From Daphnia carinata (Eukaryota > Arthropoda > Branchiopoda > Diplostraca > Daphniidae): 64,000 bases of DNA. This document shows positions 20,441 to 30,879 of this stretch, piece by piece. Every line of letters starts with the position of its first letter. Position 1 is the first letter of the stretch. The stretch spans positions 248,001 through 312,000 of the forward strand of contig NC_081334.1 of the NCBI RefSeq assembly GCF_022539665.2, in the 5' to 3' direction. The position numbers were made by a program, and so were the translations under genes. The notes under the pieces were generated by a model, which was given only the letters and a program-made list of their open reading frames with translations, was not told the DNA's origin and searched no databases.

Positions 20441-21543
20441 AATCTTTGTACTGGACCTCTTGGTGCAATCCCTCCATTACCCATCCGCGGAGCACTAGGT
20501 CCGGGATTAACGTTGAGTCGTGACAGTGACGATGAAATTTGGTTGACCAAGCGGTCAATTCTGCAAATTTTGGAAGAGTGCGGCCAAATCTGGCGTCGAT
20601 GGAGCAACATTTGTCGGAAGCGCTGTAAAAACAGGCTCCGTCGTCAACATTGGGGCGGGTACGTTTGGTAACGGGGGAGTTACACCAAGTTGCTCTAGGT
20701 CCCGGAGTCGTGCTAGGGAAGCCGTGAAGTCTGCCGGTACCGGTGACGTTAGAGCTGCGACGTAGATGGGGTTTGCGAGACCTCGTAACAACAACTTGAT
20801 GACATCCGCCTCAGGTCGCTTGACAGCCGACGCTTGTCCAACGCGTACTCAAGACACGATTCTCCCGACTTTTGCGTTCTTGCTTCCACAAGCGAGCTCC
20901 ACTCTAAAAACCAGAGTGTACGGGCGAAATTGGTCACCAACGCGACCGACCAAAGCGCCCAGGTAGCATAAAGATGGCCCGTCTGTACGTGCCATTGGGA
21001 GGCGGTACCCTCAAGGCGGGTCACAGCCACTAGGAGACGGTTCTCCGCGGTCCAGCCTTATAAACCGGCTACCCTCTCGACATGGTCTATGAAGCCCTGC
21101 ACTTCCTCACCTACAGCACCCGAAAAGCGCGGTATCGAACCGACAGCAATTGTCGACGGGCGGGCATTTGGCACAGCTGGTATCGCGGCAGCAAGGGCTT
21201 GGATAGCCTCGTTGTTTTGTTGTTATTGTGCGTGGATGATGCCGACGAGTTGGGCAACTTGATCTTGCCTCGCCGCACCATCAGCCGCTGCGACTTCCGC
21301 AAACCGATTAAGAGCCACAATTAGCTCTGCATTGTCTGCCATGTTTATCGGTGTTGGCTCTGCTCCCGTGAGAACAAATTCGGACTTCTGACACCTCGTT
21401 TTCGTTATAGGCGGACGCGGTACTGGGCGGACGATACGAGCTCTTGCGGACGGATCACGAGCAGTTCCTCTCGGGGTCCGAAGATAGTACTCGGGTTCGA
21501 AACCGTAAAAGGGGTCTGTAATGTCGGAATCCAAATCCGACAT
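20350..21543 (-). pseudogene. Gypsy 1 gag, fragmented
   Basis: Gag starts near 21543 (MSDLDSDITDPFYGFEPEYY) and continues through three further frames, so it carries several frameshifts. The segment at 20749-21030 has AVTRLEGTASQWHVQTGH, the capsid-like part. The segment at 20350-20610 has a nucleocapsid zinc knuckle CYSCNRHGHIARDC (C-X2-C-X4-H-X4-C). Gag would package the element RNA. Confidence 0.8.
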
Positions 21544-22317
21544 GCAGAACCACCGTAAGCGAGATTTAATAAAAAACGAAAAGAGTAGGGACTAAATGCC
21601 ACAAAAATCAAAGTAAAAAAAAACTCCAAACTCCTAGAGAAAACAAAACACCAAAACCCAAAACAAAACCAAGTGCAAACAAAAAGCACTTTTCGCAATG
21701 GGTCTCACTTCAAGACCAAAAAAATCGTCAACCCACCAAAAAAGATGTTGAGCGAAAAAAAAATTGCGAGCAAAGCTCAGCAAAACAGAAAGAAAAAAAG
21801 AAAATGTCACAAAAAAGGTACCTTCTGTACATGAGAGGAACACACAAAAAAAAACGATGCCGACAAGACCGATATGGTCGCTCACAACAACAAAAAAATA
21901 GACGAAAAGAGCGAGAGAAAAAAAAAACATGTCTCTCGACAAAAACGTGTAGGCCGTCCCCAAAAGGGAAAGAAGAAAAAAAAAGACGGAACGCCCAACA
22001 CAAAGCGGGGCGGGCAAAAGGTACGCCGAAAAAAAAAGAAATACAATTCTAACTACACACAGTCAGAAAAATCATGCACTGGAATTGTTTATTTAAAAGC
22101 CCGTGGCTATAGGTAACAGGGGTTGAAATATTTAACTGTGCCGTTCCTCCACGCTTCAACAAAGACGTCGCGGCGGGATGGGATCCACTCCCCTTCGGCG
22201 TCGGTAAGGACAATTTACAATGGCGGCGACCAAGTACGCGAAAATTTTCTTCTCACGTGGGCGGCATACGGGTCCGATGTGGGCGACTTTGTAAAAGTCG
22301 TTCGATGGCCTACTAAG

Positions 22318-22337
22318 ATCCCTCTTCTGACATCAAT
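22318..22337 (-). other. Gypsy 1 primer-binding site
   Basis: Immediately inside the 5' LTR the minus strand reads TTGATGTCAGAAGAGGGAT. It matches the PBS of gypsy element 2 apart from G to A. TGGTGTCAGAAG-type PBSs are complementary to the 3' end of a tRNA, probably tRNA-Leu (family knowledge, not checked here). Confidence 0.6.
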
Positions 22338-22697
22338 TGTTACGGATGTAGCCGGCGCTGGACCCCAAAAGCCGGGACAGCGAGACAGGTAGACGCGTAA
22401 ACGGTAGGATAGATGGGTAATTCCAAAGCTCAGGCAAGATGAAGTGTATTAATAAGGGTAACACTTTCACAAGTTCAACACAATTACACACAAGTTCACG
22501 AAGGGAAGCCAGCGATAACGCGAAGCTCCTTCTTTCAACCACACAGTAGACGGCGAGGTTCCAGACTGCCCTGCGTGACTGCGAGCAGACGACCCGTCGC
22601 CTACTTACCGGTTGGCCATCTATTGAGGGGGGATGGAATCAGGGCAGTAGATGGGGGTATATGGCAGGACACTGTTATGAGGTATGAAACTGTAACA
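22338..22697 (-). repeat. LTR of gypsy element 1 (5' LTR in element orientation)
   Basis: It runs from TGTTACGGATG to CTGTAACA and is nearly identical to 15393-15758. The similarity dates the insertion as fairly recent, even though the internal frames are heavily damaged. Confidence 0.8.
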
Positions 22698-22982
22698 GAT
22701 AGTTGGATAGGTGAGAGAAAGGTATACTATGATAAATTATCATTCGTGATCGTTGTATAAATTAATTAATTTTAATTTGTTGACACAATAGATGAAATTA
22801 ATTTCTGCAACAGCCACCGTATGGTGTCCTAGAGTGTGCTTCTAGAAGTTTTGCTGACGTGTCATGTGCATCATGTCTTCTAAAACACAACCTGTTATTA
22901 CTTGTAGGTCAACTTCTACTTAACTCTTGCATATCCAAAATTATGTGAATTTAAATATTAAAAAGATTCTGGAGATACCCAA

Positions 22983-25900
22983 CTCTTCAGTACATTGGAA
23001 TCTGCAGTGGCACAAGGCTTACCTCAAGAAACAGTAGAATGGAAAAGATCTTACAGGGATCCACCAAGAGCAGTCACTTTAAGTGCCTCTTTTGAGCCCT
23101 TTAAGAATGACAATGATGGATTCAAAGAACAGTCAAAAGGTTTTAAAAAACTATTAGGAGCTGAGGTTCTTCGTACATATTGGGTTGGATGTCCAGTAAG
23201 TACGAAACAAGGGCACTGTAAATTCTTTTGACTACTCACTTTTTGCCTCATCTTACAGGATGTTGATACTTACAAAGCCAATGTTTGAGAAAGCATTCAA
23301 ACTTGGTTCATTCCGATAAAAAAAGTGGAATATTCAGACTGGCTCATAATCCTTGTAGAGAACTCTGATTCTAAGAAAAGTAAACAAATTCTTTCTCGAA
23401 CAACAGTGCTAGACAAAGTTAAAAACGACTTTGGAGGGAAAACAACAGAAAGGTAGTTGGTAACGTAGTATTTGGCGTTACATTCGTTTATTTCGATATT
23501 TTTTATTCAGGTGTATGTAGCGGTCATAGATCCAGTTAAGGGGGAAACAAAGTCATCGGAATCTTGGCAAACGTTTGTTTTCGTCTCAGGCAAGCCCTAA
23601 TGGCAGCCAGCGTTTAGTCGGACGCTAACCAAGTTTGAAGAAACAGTGCGTACTCAACGGGAACGTTGCAATGAATTGAACTGGAATTTCTGTAACTATT
23701 TCTTGTTGCAGGTATGACAGATAAGCTCAGGAAATAACTGTCTTGTACTCAAATAATATTTTTTTTTACCAGTAATTAGGAAGAGCCTGCATTTACATTT
23801 GAAATGTTGGGGTTATACGACGAAGCATTAGTGCAGTATGATGAACTGGACGCTCTGTTCACGCAGTTTGTTCTAAACTCTGCTGTTGGTGGTTAGTTTT
23901 TGTGATTTAAATTAGGCTTTGCCAAGTCTTAACGCTTGTTCTTAACGGCCTCTATAGATGCTCCGGGCTGGCTTTTGGCCTTTCAAGCAACTCCCAACAA
24001 CTGGTCCGGCGTACGCCTGAATCCGAAAACTACTTTCAATATGAATTACGTCAAAAGATCCAAAACCACACAATTTTGGTTATCGACTTTTGCAATTATC
24101 TGTTTGCCAGACAGTCTGCTCTGTTGCTTATTTCATCTAAACCAGCCGAGGTACTTCATCTTCGTTTTGCTTGAATTCTACCACATCTAACATTGGTTAA
24201 TGTTTCAGGTTGCTCGGCGGTGTTTGTCATATGTGCAGAGCTATATGTACGAACTGAAATTACTCAATGTCAGCACGGTCGATGGTGTGATCCCAACATG
24301 AATTCTGCTAACTTGCCTCCAGGTTTTATCGACTTGCCAATCTCACGCTGGAGCAACTAGCAAGCAGTCCATGGAGTCGTTTACACTTTTTTGGAACTTG
24401 GCGAAAGATAAGCTTTACGAACTGGGACGCAAATGTGGTCTACTTCCAGGTGCTTCTGTGGGTAGCGCCGAGTTGTCATTGCGTCGTCGGGCATCACGGA
24501 TTATGGAGATGAATCGGCTGTCTGCCCCACGCCTGTCGATAAGTATAACGAGGCTCTTTCCTCTAGCCAAGCATTTACAAGGCACTATTTGGTAAACATT
24601 TTTTATATAGGATAATCCATAAAAGCCTAAATGAATTACAGGAACTGAGTGAACTGGCAATGAGAATTTTTAAGCATTTTGGTCGGTTGCGTTCTGCACG
24701 CTTGATTGGCCGAGATCTGTCCCGTTTTTACCTGCAACTTGGTCAGCCTCAAAAATGAGCTTGCTGAAAAGTCTTTCAGAAAATCGGCGATAAAGTCAGG
24801 TAATTATTAATCTATAGGCGGTGTTAAGTGGCTACGGTATAATTATTCTGCCAAATCTCACAGATTCATTGAAGCTTCTTCTAATATCGCAGCCTACCCA
24901 GCATTGAATGCTGAAACTCGTATGAAGTATTTCAACTACTTACTTCAATCAGCTCTAGGTATTAGTTGTTTTTCAGCATGCGTTGTTTCCATTAGCTATA
25001 AATTTTCATTTTTTTTCATAGATGAGTTCCGGTCCATCAATTGCTCTTCCATGATGGATTTGGTCGATATACGTATACAGTTCGATACAAGCCTGAAGGA
25101 ACCTTGCTCGGTTTTGTGCGGAAGTGGAAGGGGTTAACCATTTCCCTGGCCCTGTAAAATGCAATGAAACAACCGTAACAGTCAAAGCGGTTAAGAATGC
25201 AAATGACGACAGCAAGTAATCAAAAGCTGCTGGGAAAAGATCTGTGGCGGAAAAATCACTTGACGCAAAGGGGATCGAAAAGCTAGGTGTTTCTGCTTTA
25301 ACCACAAAGGCAAACACTTCGTCATCGGATTTTATTCCGATTAAGGAACAACTTCATCTTAAGCAAGATGGCAGTCTAAGTTCGGTTGCACTTGTATGTC
25401 CAAGTGCCCAATAGCTCCTAGGGTAAAGTATTTTTTATGTATTTTTTTTTTAATCGGTTCTCGTACTCGGAAGCCTAACTCGATCAATTTCTAGACGTAA
25501 GGTGAGTCATGGGCTTCTACCAACCGACCTTTCAGTCATCAAAGAAGAATATACGCACAAACTGAGTGTTCAGAATGTCAATATTGTGCCTGGTGTCAAC
25601 CGATTGACCCTGCAAATGAAGGTGACATAGAGCCCAAACAGTTGGCATTGGGACATATACGTATGCTTTAATAGGCTGATCACGCTAGCACCTATGTTCT
25701 TAGTCAATTTTTGGCTAGGAGTCAACGGGTAGAGTTCATTCAGAACGTGAGTTGCCCTAAAATCAGTATTACCGTCGTTGAGGTGATGCCATCGGTCACG
25801 GTCATCAGAACCCCGGATGATCTTCTTGCCGGAACCGATCAAGAGGTTGAACTAGTTGTTCGCACAGGCAGCACGGCATTCCAAAACGTATTTCAGCATT

Positions 25901-26310
25901 ACCCAATACTGTTTTTTAAACTCATAATTCTAAATTGTGCATTCAGGAGAAAATTCTTCGATTGTGTTCTACAAGGGGGCTGATGATCAACTTGCCCAAA
26001 ACTGATAGTCTTTTCCAGCGCGAACTTGATCTTGTTTTGCCTCCGATGGCCGCTTTTGAAACGGTTTCGTATCCGTTAAAGATTAGGACAGACATGAGTT
26101 TCACCGCATCAAAAGATACAACTTTTGTCGAACACAAGGTACCTCAAATTGTTAATTAGTGTTTCTAATTCGATGGCTAATTGGACGTCTTTGATTATTT
26201 AGCTGTCCGTGCATTGTCAATGGCTTTCGAAAATTCCGCCTCTATTGGACTTACCATTGAACGTATACGTTCCTTTTACCGTTCAGTACAAACTTCACAC
26301 TGCCTACACG
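22983..26310 (+). pseudogene. TRAPPC10: TRAPPC10 pseudogene (intron-bearing)
   Basis: A chain of exons matches trafficking protein particle complex subunit 10 (yeast Trs130), a subunit of TRAPP tethering complexes at the Golgi. Visible pieces: ETVEWKRSYRDPPRAVTLSA (about 23010); DWLIILVENSDSKKSKQILS (about 23330); a WNFCNYFLLQ piece (about 23680); EMLGLYDEALVQYDELDAL (about 23800-23860); WNLAKDKLYELGRKCGLLPG (about 24400); RLRSARLIGRDLSRFYLQLG (about 24690); and C-terminal exons to LLDLPLNVYVPFTVQYKLHT (about 26235-26300). Short introns with GT/AG borders remain, so it is a duplicated, not retroposed, copy. A TGA at 23286 (KANV-stop-ESIQTW) and several other stops and frameshifts disable it. 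Confidence 0.8.
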
Positions 26311-27034
26311 AAAAAGTTTGTCCATACCCCGTACGCTGCCCCAGCGTACTATACTGAGGCCCCCATGTATTACAAGACGGAGGGTCCACAATACTACACT
26401 ACAAAGGCCCTTGGATACACCACAACCTATGCTGCAACACGCCACAATGCAGAAATCCCGAAGTACGCCGCCACCGCTTACGCCGCTCCTTCTTCTTACA
26501 CTGAAGCCTACTCACACTACAAAGGCTCCCGAGTACTACACAACAACGTATGCTGCACCAAGTTATTACACTGAAGCTCCAGCATACTACACAACAACCT
26601 ATGCCACTCCTAGCTACTACACCGTAGTATTAGACAACCACTTACGCAGCTCCAGCTTACTACGCTGAGGCCCCCACGTATTACGAGGTTGAGGCCACAC
26701 AATACTACACTACGAAGACTCCCGAATACTACACCACAACGTATGCTGCACCAAGTTATTACACTGAAGCTCCGATATACTACCGAACAACCTATGCCAC
26801 TCCTAGCTACTACGCCGAGGCACAGAAGTACTACTCAGTTCCAAGCTACTACCAGCCTGAAGCCTCCAAATACAACACCACAAAAGCGCCAGCGTACTAC
26901 GCTACCACATACGGCGCTCCCAGTCACTCCACCACCACATTCGCTGCTCCTAGTTACTACACCGAGGCTCCAGCTTGTTACACAACAACGTATGCAACTC
27001 GCAGCTATTACACTGAACCACCAAAGTATTATTA
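26310..27034 (+). pseudogene. YTT tyrosine-rich repeat gene copy A, joined to the TRAPPC10 tail
   Basis: Right after the TRAPPC10-like AYTKKFVH the same frame enters PYAAPAYYTEAPMYY and the Tyr/Thr/Ala/Pro repeat YYTTKAxxYTTTYAAP. The repeat continues in shifted frames (breaks near 26530, 26625 and 26680) to a normal family C-terminus, EPPKYY-stop, at 27034. The family repeats look like secreted structural proteins that could cross-link through tyrosine; no enzyme domain is present. The frameshifts make this copy a pseudogene. The junction is discussed in the findings. Confidence 0.7.
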
Positions 27035-27640
27035 ATGGTGAAAATTGCGTCGTCCATCAAGTTCGATATGGGAGAATTAGATCTTGTTTTATTTTCAGTC
27101 CTCGTTCCAAGATGAATATTTCCCTGCCATGTACTTATGCATTAACTAGTCTAAACGAATGTGGTTTATAAATCTAATGTTGAATACAGCTATAATATCG
27201 TTCCCGAATCTACTTGTTTTTATTCTTTATTACACAAAGCGCGTGAAGGCGATTTCAGTATGTGTTTGTACAACATTGTAATTGCTGAACACATTATGCG
27301 TTAGGGCAAGATTTGTGATAGTACGATTGAATGTCATTTGAACCTGCATGAAAAGAAACAATTGGATGGGATAAACCAAAATTGAAGGCATCAAATTATC
27401 AATTGGCTGATTTGGCATTTGACCAACAATGATGTCCACATCTCATCGTACTTCCAATTTAATAAATGTAACACAATTCTTATTTCCCCTTTTAGAACAG
27501 GTAATAATGCAAAGTTTGTTTTAAAAAACATTAAACAACAGTGAGGGTTGTTTCAATTTGTTGAGTAAGATTATTTCTTTCTTAATTAAAACCAAATCGG
27601 AAGCGATTCAATTCCCATAGATATTGAACGACATTGACAA
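27035..27640. other. 3' flank of YTT copy A
   Basis: The first 170 bp or so resemble the sequence after the other YTT copies (ATGCATTAACTAGTC and a GTGGTTTATAAAT stretch at 27137-27172, also at 42249 and 36960 inverted). Nothing else is recognised. Confidence 0.5.
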
Positions 27641-27689
27641 AGAGGATTTGACTTGCTCCGTGGAATAATAATAATAAAGGGATTACTTT

Positions 27690-28790
27690 GTATTTTCCTT
27701 AGTCTCTCAGGAATGCCTTATGTGTGCTGTCGATCGATCTGCCGTCTGCTCGTTCCCAATGGCAAAGAGACTCGGGGAATGCCTCCACCACACATTCCAA
27801 AACCACCGAACTTCCGTTGGCAACCCAACCGATGAACTTTCAGTACGAATCACAGGAGGAACTCCGCACGCAAATGCAGCGTAGAGAAATCAAATTGGAA
27901 ATTAGATTCGGGTCACTCTCCTAAAGTTATTTAAATAACGCTATCGAAAAGGCTTTACATTAGAGCATTTCCTTTGGTTTTACGTACAATGAACTTCCAC
28001 GTTGACGGTGCGGTAAGAAGGCGGAGGAATGCCGTTGTCAGCCTCTGTTCAACAAATCATAGCGAATTTTTGGACGTGTAAAATAATGAACATGAAAAAT
28101 GACTTTACCGCATAGATACACTCCCATGTGATCGCGATGAACTTGGGTTATATTAAATGTTGGTCCAAGTACGTCACTAGCTACATCGTTTACGACACAT
28201 CGTGTTAAATAAATTAATAATGAGTTATAAGGAACTTGAGCAGACTACAGATTTAGGCTACAATACTTTGCCATGATCCTGTATGTGTAAGAGATCCGTC
28301 TGCTCTCATCCAGGACACCTCCGGCCTTGGATTACCAGCAGTACCACACCTCAGTCGTAAATTTTTAACCGTACCAAAAAAATTTGTTTAAAAACTCATT
28401 TTTTTTTAAACAAAAGTAATTTTTTACCCTCTTGAATTACGACCGTCCTGGTTGTATTGCCTTGAATTTGTCCATCCTAAAGAAAACGACTATCAGCACC
28501 GAATCGCAGACTTCAACGATTAAAAATATAAACTAAAATCCCTCAAAGAACTCACTGCTTATGATTTGCATGAAACCAATGAACATTAGTTTATATGGTT
28601 GCAAAAAAAAACTTACAATGATGCCAACTCCAAGAATGCTGGGCTGCACCAAAACAATTCGTCTGGGGTCGGTTGGTTTTCTACTTCACAGTAATTTTAT
28701 ATGACATCCCCTAGTATTGCTACTCTGCCAGATGGAATTGCATATCGGTTAAGAATTACTGGCATTTGCAGCTTCAGGACACCATTCAGT
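27690..28790 (-). pseudogene. Lachesin-like immunoglobulin-domain gene fragment
   Basis: Minus-strand pieces read as successive Ig domains of the lachesin/DIP type, GPI-anchored neuronal adhesion proteins. They include GNTTRTVVIQEG (about 28440-28475), KNLRLRCGTAGNPRPEVSWM (about 28300-28360), FNITQVHRDHMGVYLCG (about 28105-28155, the D-x-G-x-Y-x-C F-strand), NGIPPPSYRTVNVEVHC (about 28000-28050) and SSVVLECVVEAFPE with HWERADGR (about 27730-27810). Order and spacing fit short introns. I see no signal peptide or C-terminus, and at least one in-frame stop, so it is probably a partial pseudogene. The exact subfamily is uncertain. Confidence 0.5.
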
Positions 28791-28799
28791 CTTTTATCG

Positions 28800-29380
28800 A
28801 GTTTTGTCTAAAATGGAAAAAGAATGATTTGGTAAAAACTTTCTATACCACTAAAATTGATTTTTTAAAAATATCTCAGTGGTAAAATTCATTAAAAGAG
28901 GTGACTAACCTTAACGTCCCTTTAGGTACCAATTGGGATGTCGCACTTCAAAGACAAATAATTCTTTACAGTGTTCTCATGGCTGTTGCAAACCGCGTGG
29001 CATCCGATGCAAAGCCGCAGAACATCGTGACTTTTATGGTCCAACAGAAAAATGAATTGATGAACAGGAAATCGTTTGGTGTGAAATAATTCAATACCTT
29101 CAAGTGGTCGGGTAGTAATATTGTTGTTGCTGGAAACGGATTTTCCTATTTTTCTCTGAGTCTGTTATGAATGTAAACAAAGCTTTCAGAAAATAGCAGA
29201 CGACCCCGTTAAAAAATCAGCCAGCGTTGCCGGATGAGTGGTCTTACGGTGCGGAAGGAACGTTAAAAGTCGTTCAAAAATACATTAACTTTGGCGTCCA
29301 TAGCCTAGTCCTAGTGGTTATGGCGTCTGCTATGGTGATCATCAATGACTCTAGATGAGGCTTAGAGGGATTGAAGTAAT
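28800..29380. other. Stretch without a recognisable gene
   Basis: A weak tRNA-like phrase (CCTAGTGGTTATGGCGTCTGC, about 29312) lies just before the foldback element. The open frame at 28901-29089 carries no motif. Confidence 0.4.
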
Positions 29381-29383
29381 GTA

Positions 29384-30325
29384 CAGTATGTTCCAAAAAA
29401 ATCCGACTACCCCCCTTAAAAAAAAATGCCCCCTATCAACACTTAGTTAAGTTACTTAGTACTTTAGGTGGGTTATGCTAGGATATGGGAAAACGCGGAA
29501 AGAACTATACTAGACGTTTCTATGGAAACCAGACATGAATCAGCTCGCGTCCTTACATCGCTAAGAGGTAAGACAAATTGCCGTTAGGCAAAGACAAAAA
29601 TTTTTAAAAATCTACCACAAATTGTGTTTGTAGTAGGCTACGGGAGACAGACTTCGGGATGGGAAGTTTCGTCTCCATGGTAACTAATTTAATGAATCAT
29701 GGCATACGCGCCTTTTTCAAAATCTTTGTTCTTATGCGTTAAATTAGTATAAAAACGGGGGTTGGATTATAGAACTGCCACAGTTCATTAGTTATTCATC
29801 AGTTCATTAACTGTTGTAGAAAGAAGGGGTGTGGTATCGTTAGGCCTAGCCGGGTACTCACAACTACGAATCAAATTTCCCGAAAATTAATTGTTTTGCG
29901 CTATTTTCGCGAAACAGTTATATGAACTGTATCAGTTTTATAATCGAACCCCCGTTTTTATGCTAATTTAACGCATAAGAACAAATATTTTAAAAAAGGC
30001 GCGTAAGCCATGATTCGTTAAATTTGTTACCATGGAAACGAGACTTCCCATCCCAAAGTCTGTCTCCCGTAGCCTACTGCAAATACAATTTGTAGTAGAT
30101 TTGTAAAAATTTTTGGCTTTGCCTGCCGGCAATTTGTCTCACCTCTTAGAGATTCAAGACACTAGCTAATTCATGTCTCGTTTCTATGGTAACGTCTACT
30201 GCATTTTTTTTCCGCATTTTCCCGTATCCTAACATAACCCCCCTAACTACTAAGTAACTTAGCTATACATTGATAGGGGGCATTTTTTTTAAAGGGGGGT
30301 AGTCGGATTTTTTTGGAACATACTG
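29384..30325. mobile_element. Tc1/mariner-type foldback MITE
   Basis: It starts CAGTATGTTCCAAAAAAATC and ends GGAACATACTG, flanked by TA on both sides (29382-29383 and 30326-30327). The two arms of about 415 bp (29384 to about 29800 and about 29912-30325) are long diverged inverted copies of each other, with about 110 bp between. There is no transposase. TA duplication and CAGT termini fit Tc1/mariner. Confidence 0.8.
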
Positions 30326-30327
30326 TA

Positions 30328-30870
30328 CATGGAATCATGGGACATGGAACCTGAACTTGGGGCGCGAGTCTACGGTCGATGATCACCTTTTTACAAATTA
30401 ACGGCACGTGAGAAATAAAATAAAATAAAGCAAAAATCAAAATGTAAAATTATCAATTCAACGTAATTATGTTATTAATAATTAACAATAACTTCCGGTG
30501 AATTCTAATGTTATGTCCGTCCAGACGACCGTCAAGGTCAAAGGTTCGAATCGGGACCCACACCAAAACATTTTTTTCAGCTTAATTTTAGAATTTTATT
30601 ACATTTTTAGGTTCGTTATACGTTTTGGATTCATAGAATGGCTTCTTAGAATTTTTTCGGCTTACCAACTCGTTTTAACATGAGTTGAAAGGTAGGTGCT
30701 CGTCTTTTCAATCTGCTTCATGTCGGCATGAATCGTACTAATATGTTAGGTAATGTCTGTATCAAAGTTAGTAGAACTTCGCCTTAATTTGAAAAGCGAA
30801 AATTATTTTCATTATTTGTTGATCTGGAAACGTTCAAGCTGCATGCAGACGATGAAACGTGTTATAAAAG
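30328..30870. other. Stretch without a recognisable gene
   Basis: It holds a lone pol III B-box-like phrase GGTTCGAATCGGGACC (about 30543) with no convincing tRNA around it. No coding signal is seen. Confidence 0.4.
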
Positions 30871-30879
30871 TAAACAATG

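Larger units (their letters stand above)
15393..22707 (-). mobile_element. Ty3/gypsy LTR retrotransposon 1, decayed, minus strand
   Basis: Two near-identical LTRs bound a minus-strand gag-protease-RT-RNase H-integrase order typical of Ty3/gypsy. The primer-binding site next to the inner (5') LTR reads TTGATGTCAGAAGAGGGAT on the minus strand. A TAGGT candidate duplication flanks it imperfectly (15387-15391 and 22708-22712). Gag and pol are broken by several frameshifts, the RT active site is mutated, and foreign sequence splits RNase H from integrase. It is not autonomous. Confidence 0.85.

Noticed and set aside
21634-22017. Minus-strand phenylalanine-rich frame of 127 residues in the gypsy 1 leader
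   Set aside because: It lies in the untranslated leader, before gag. Its Phe runs are translations of T-tracts, not a membrane protein.
28901-29089. Open frame MTNLNVPLGTNWDVALQRQ as a gene
   Set aside because: It is short, with no recognised motif, splice support or neighbouring exon that fits.
29297-29375. tRNA gene at the left flank of the foldback MITE
   Set aside because: CCTAGTGGTTATGGCGTCTGC resembles an A-box region, but no B-box at the right distance or acceptor stem follows, even after removing the MITE.
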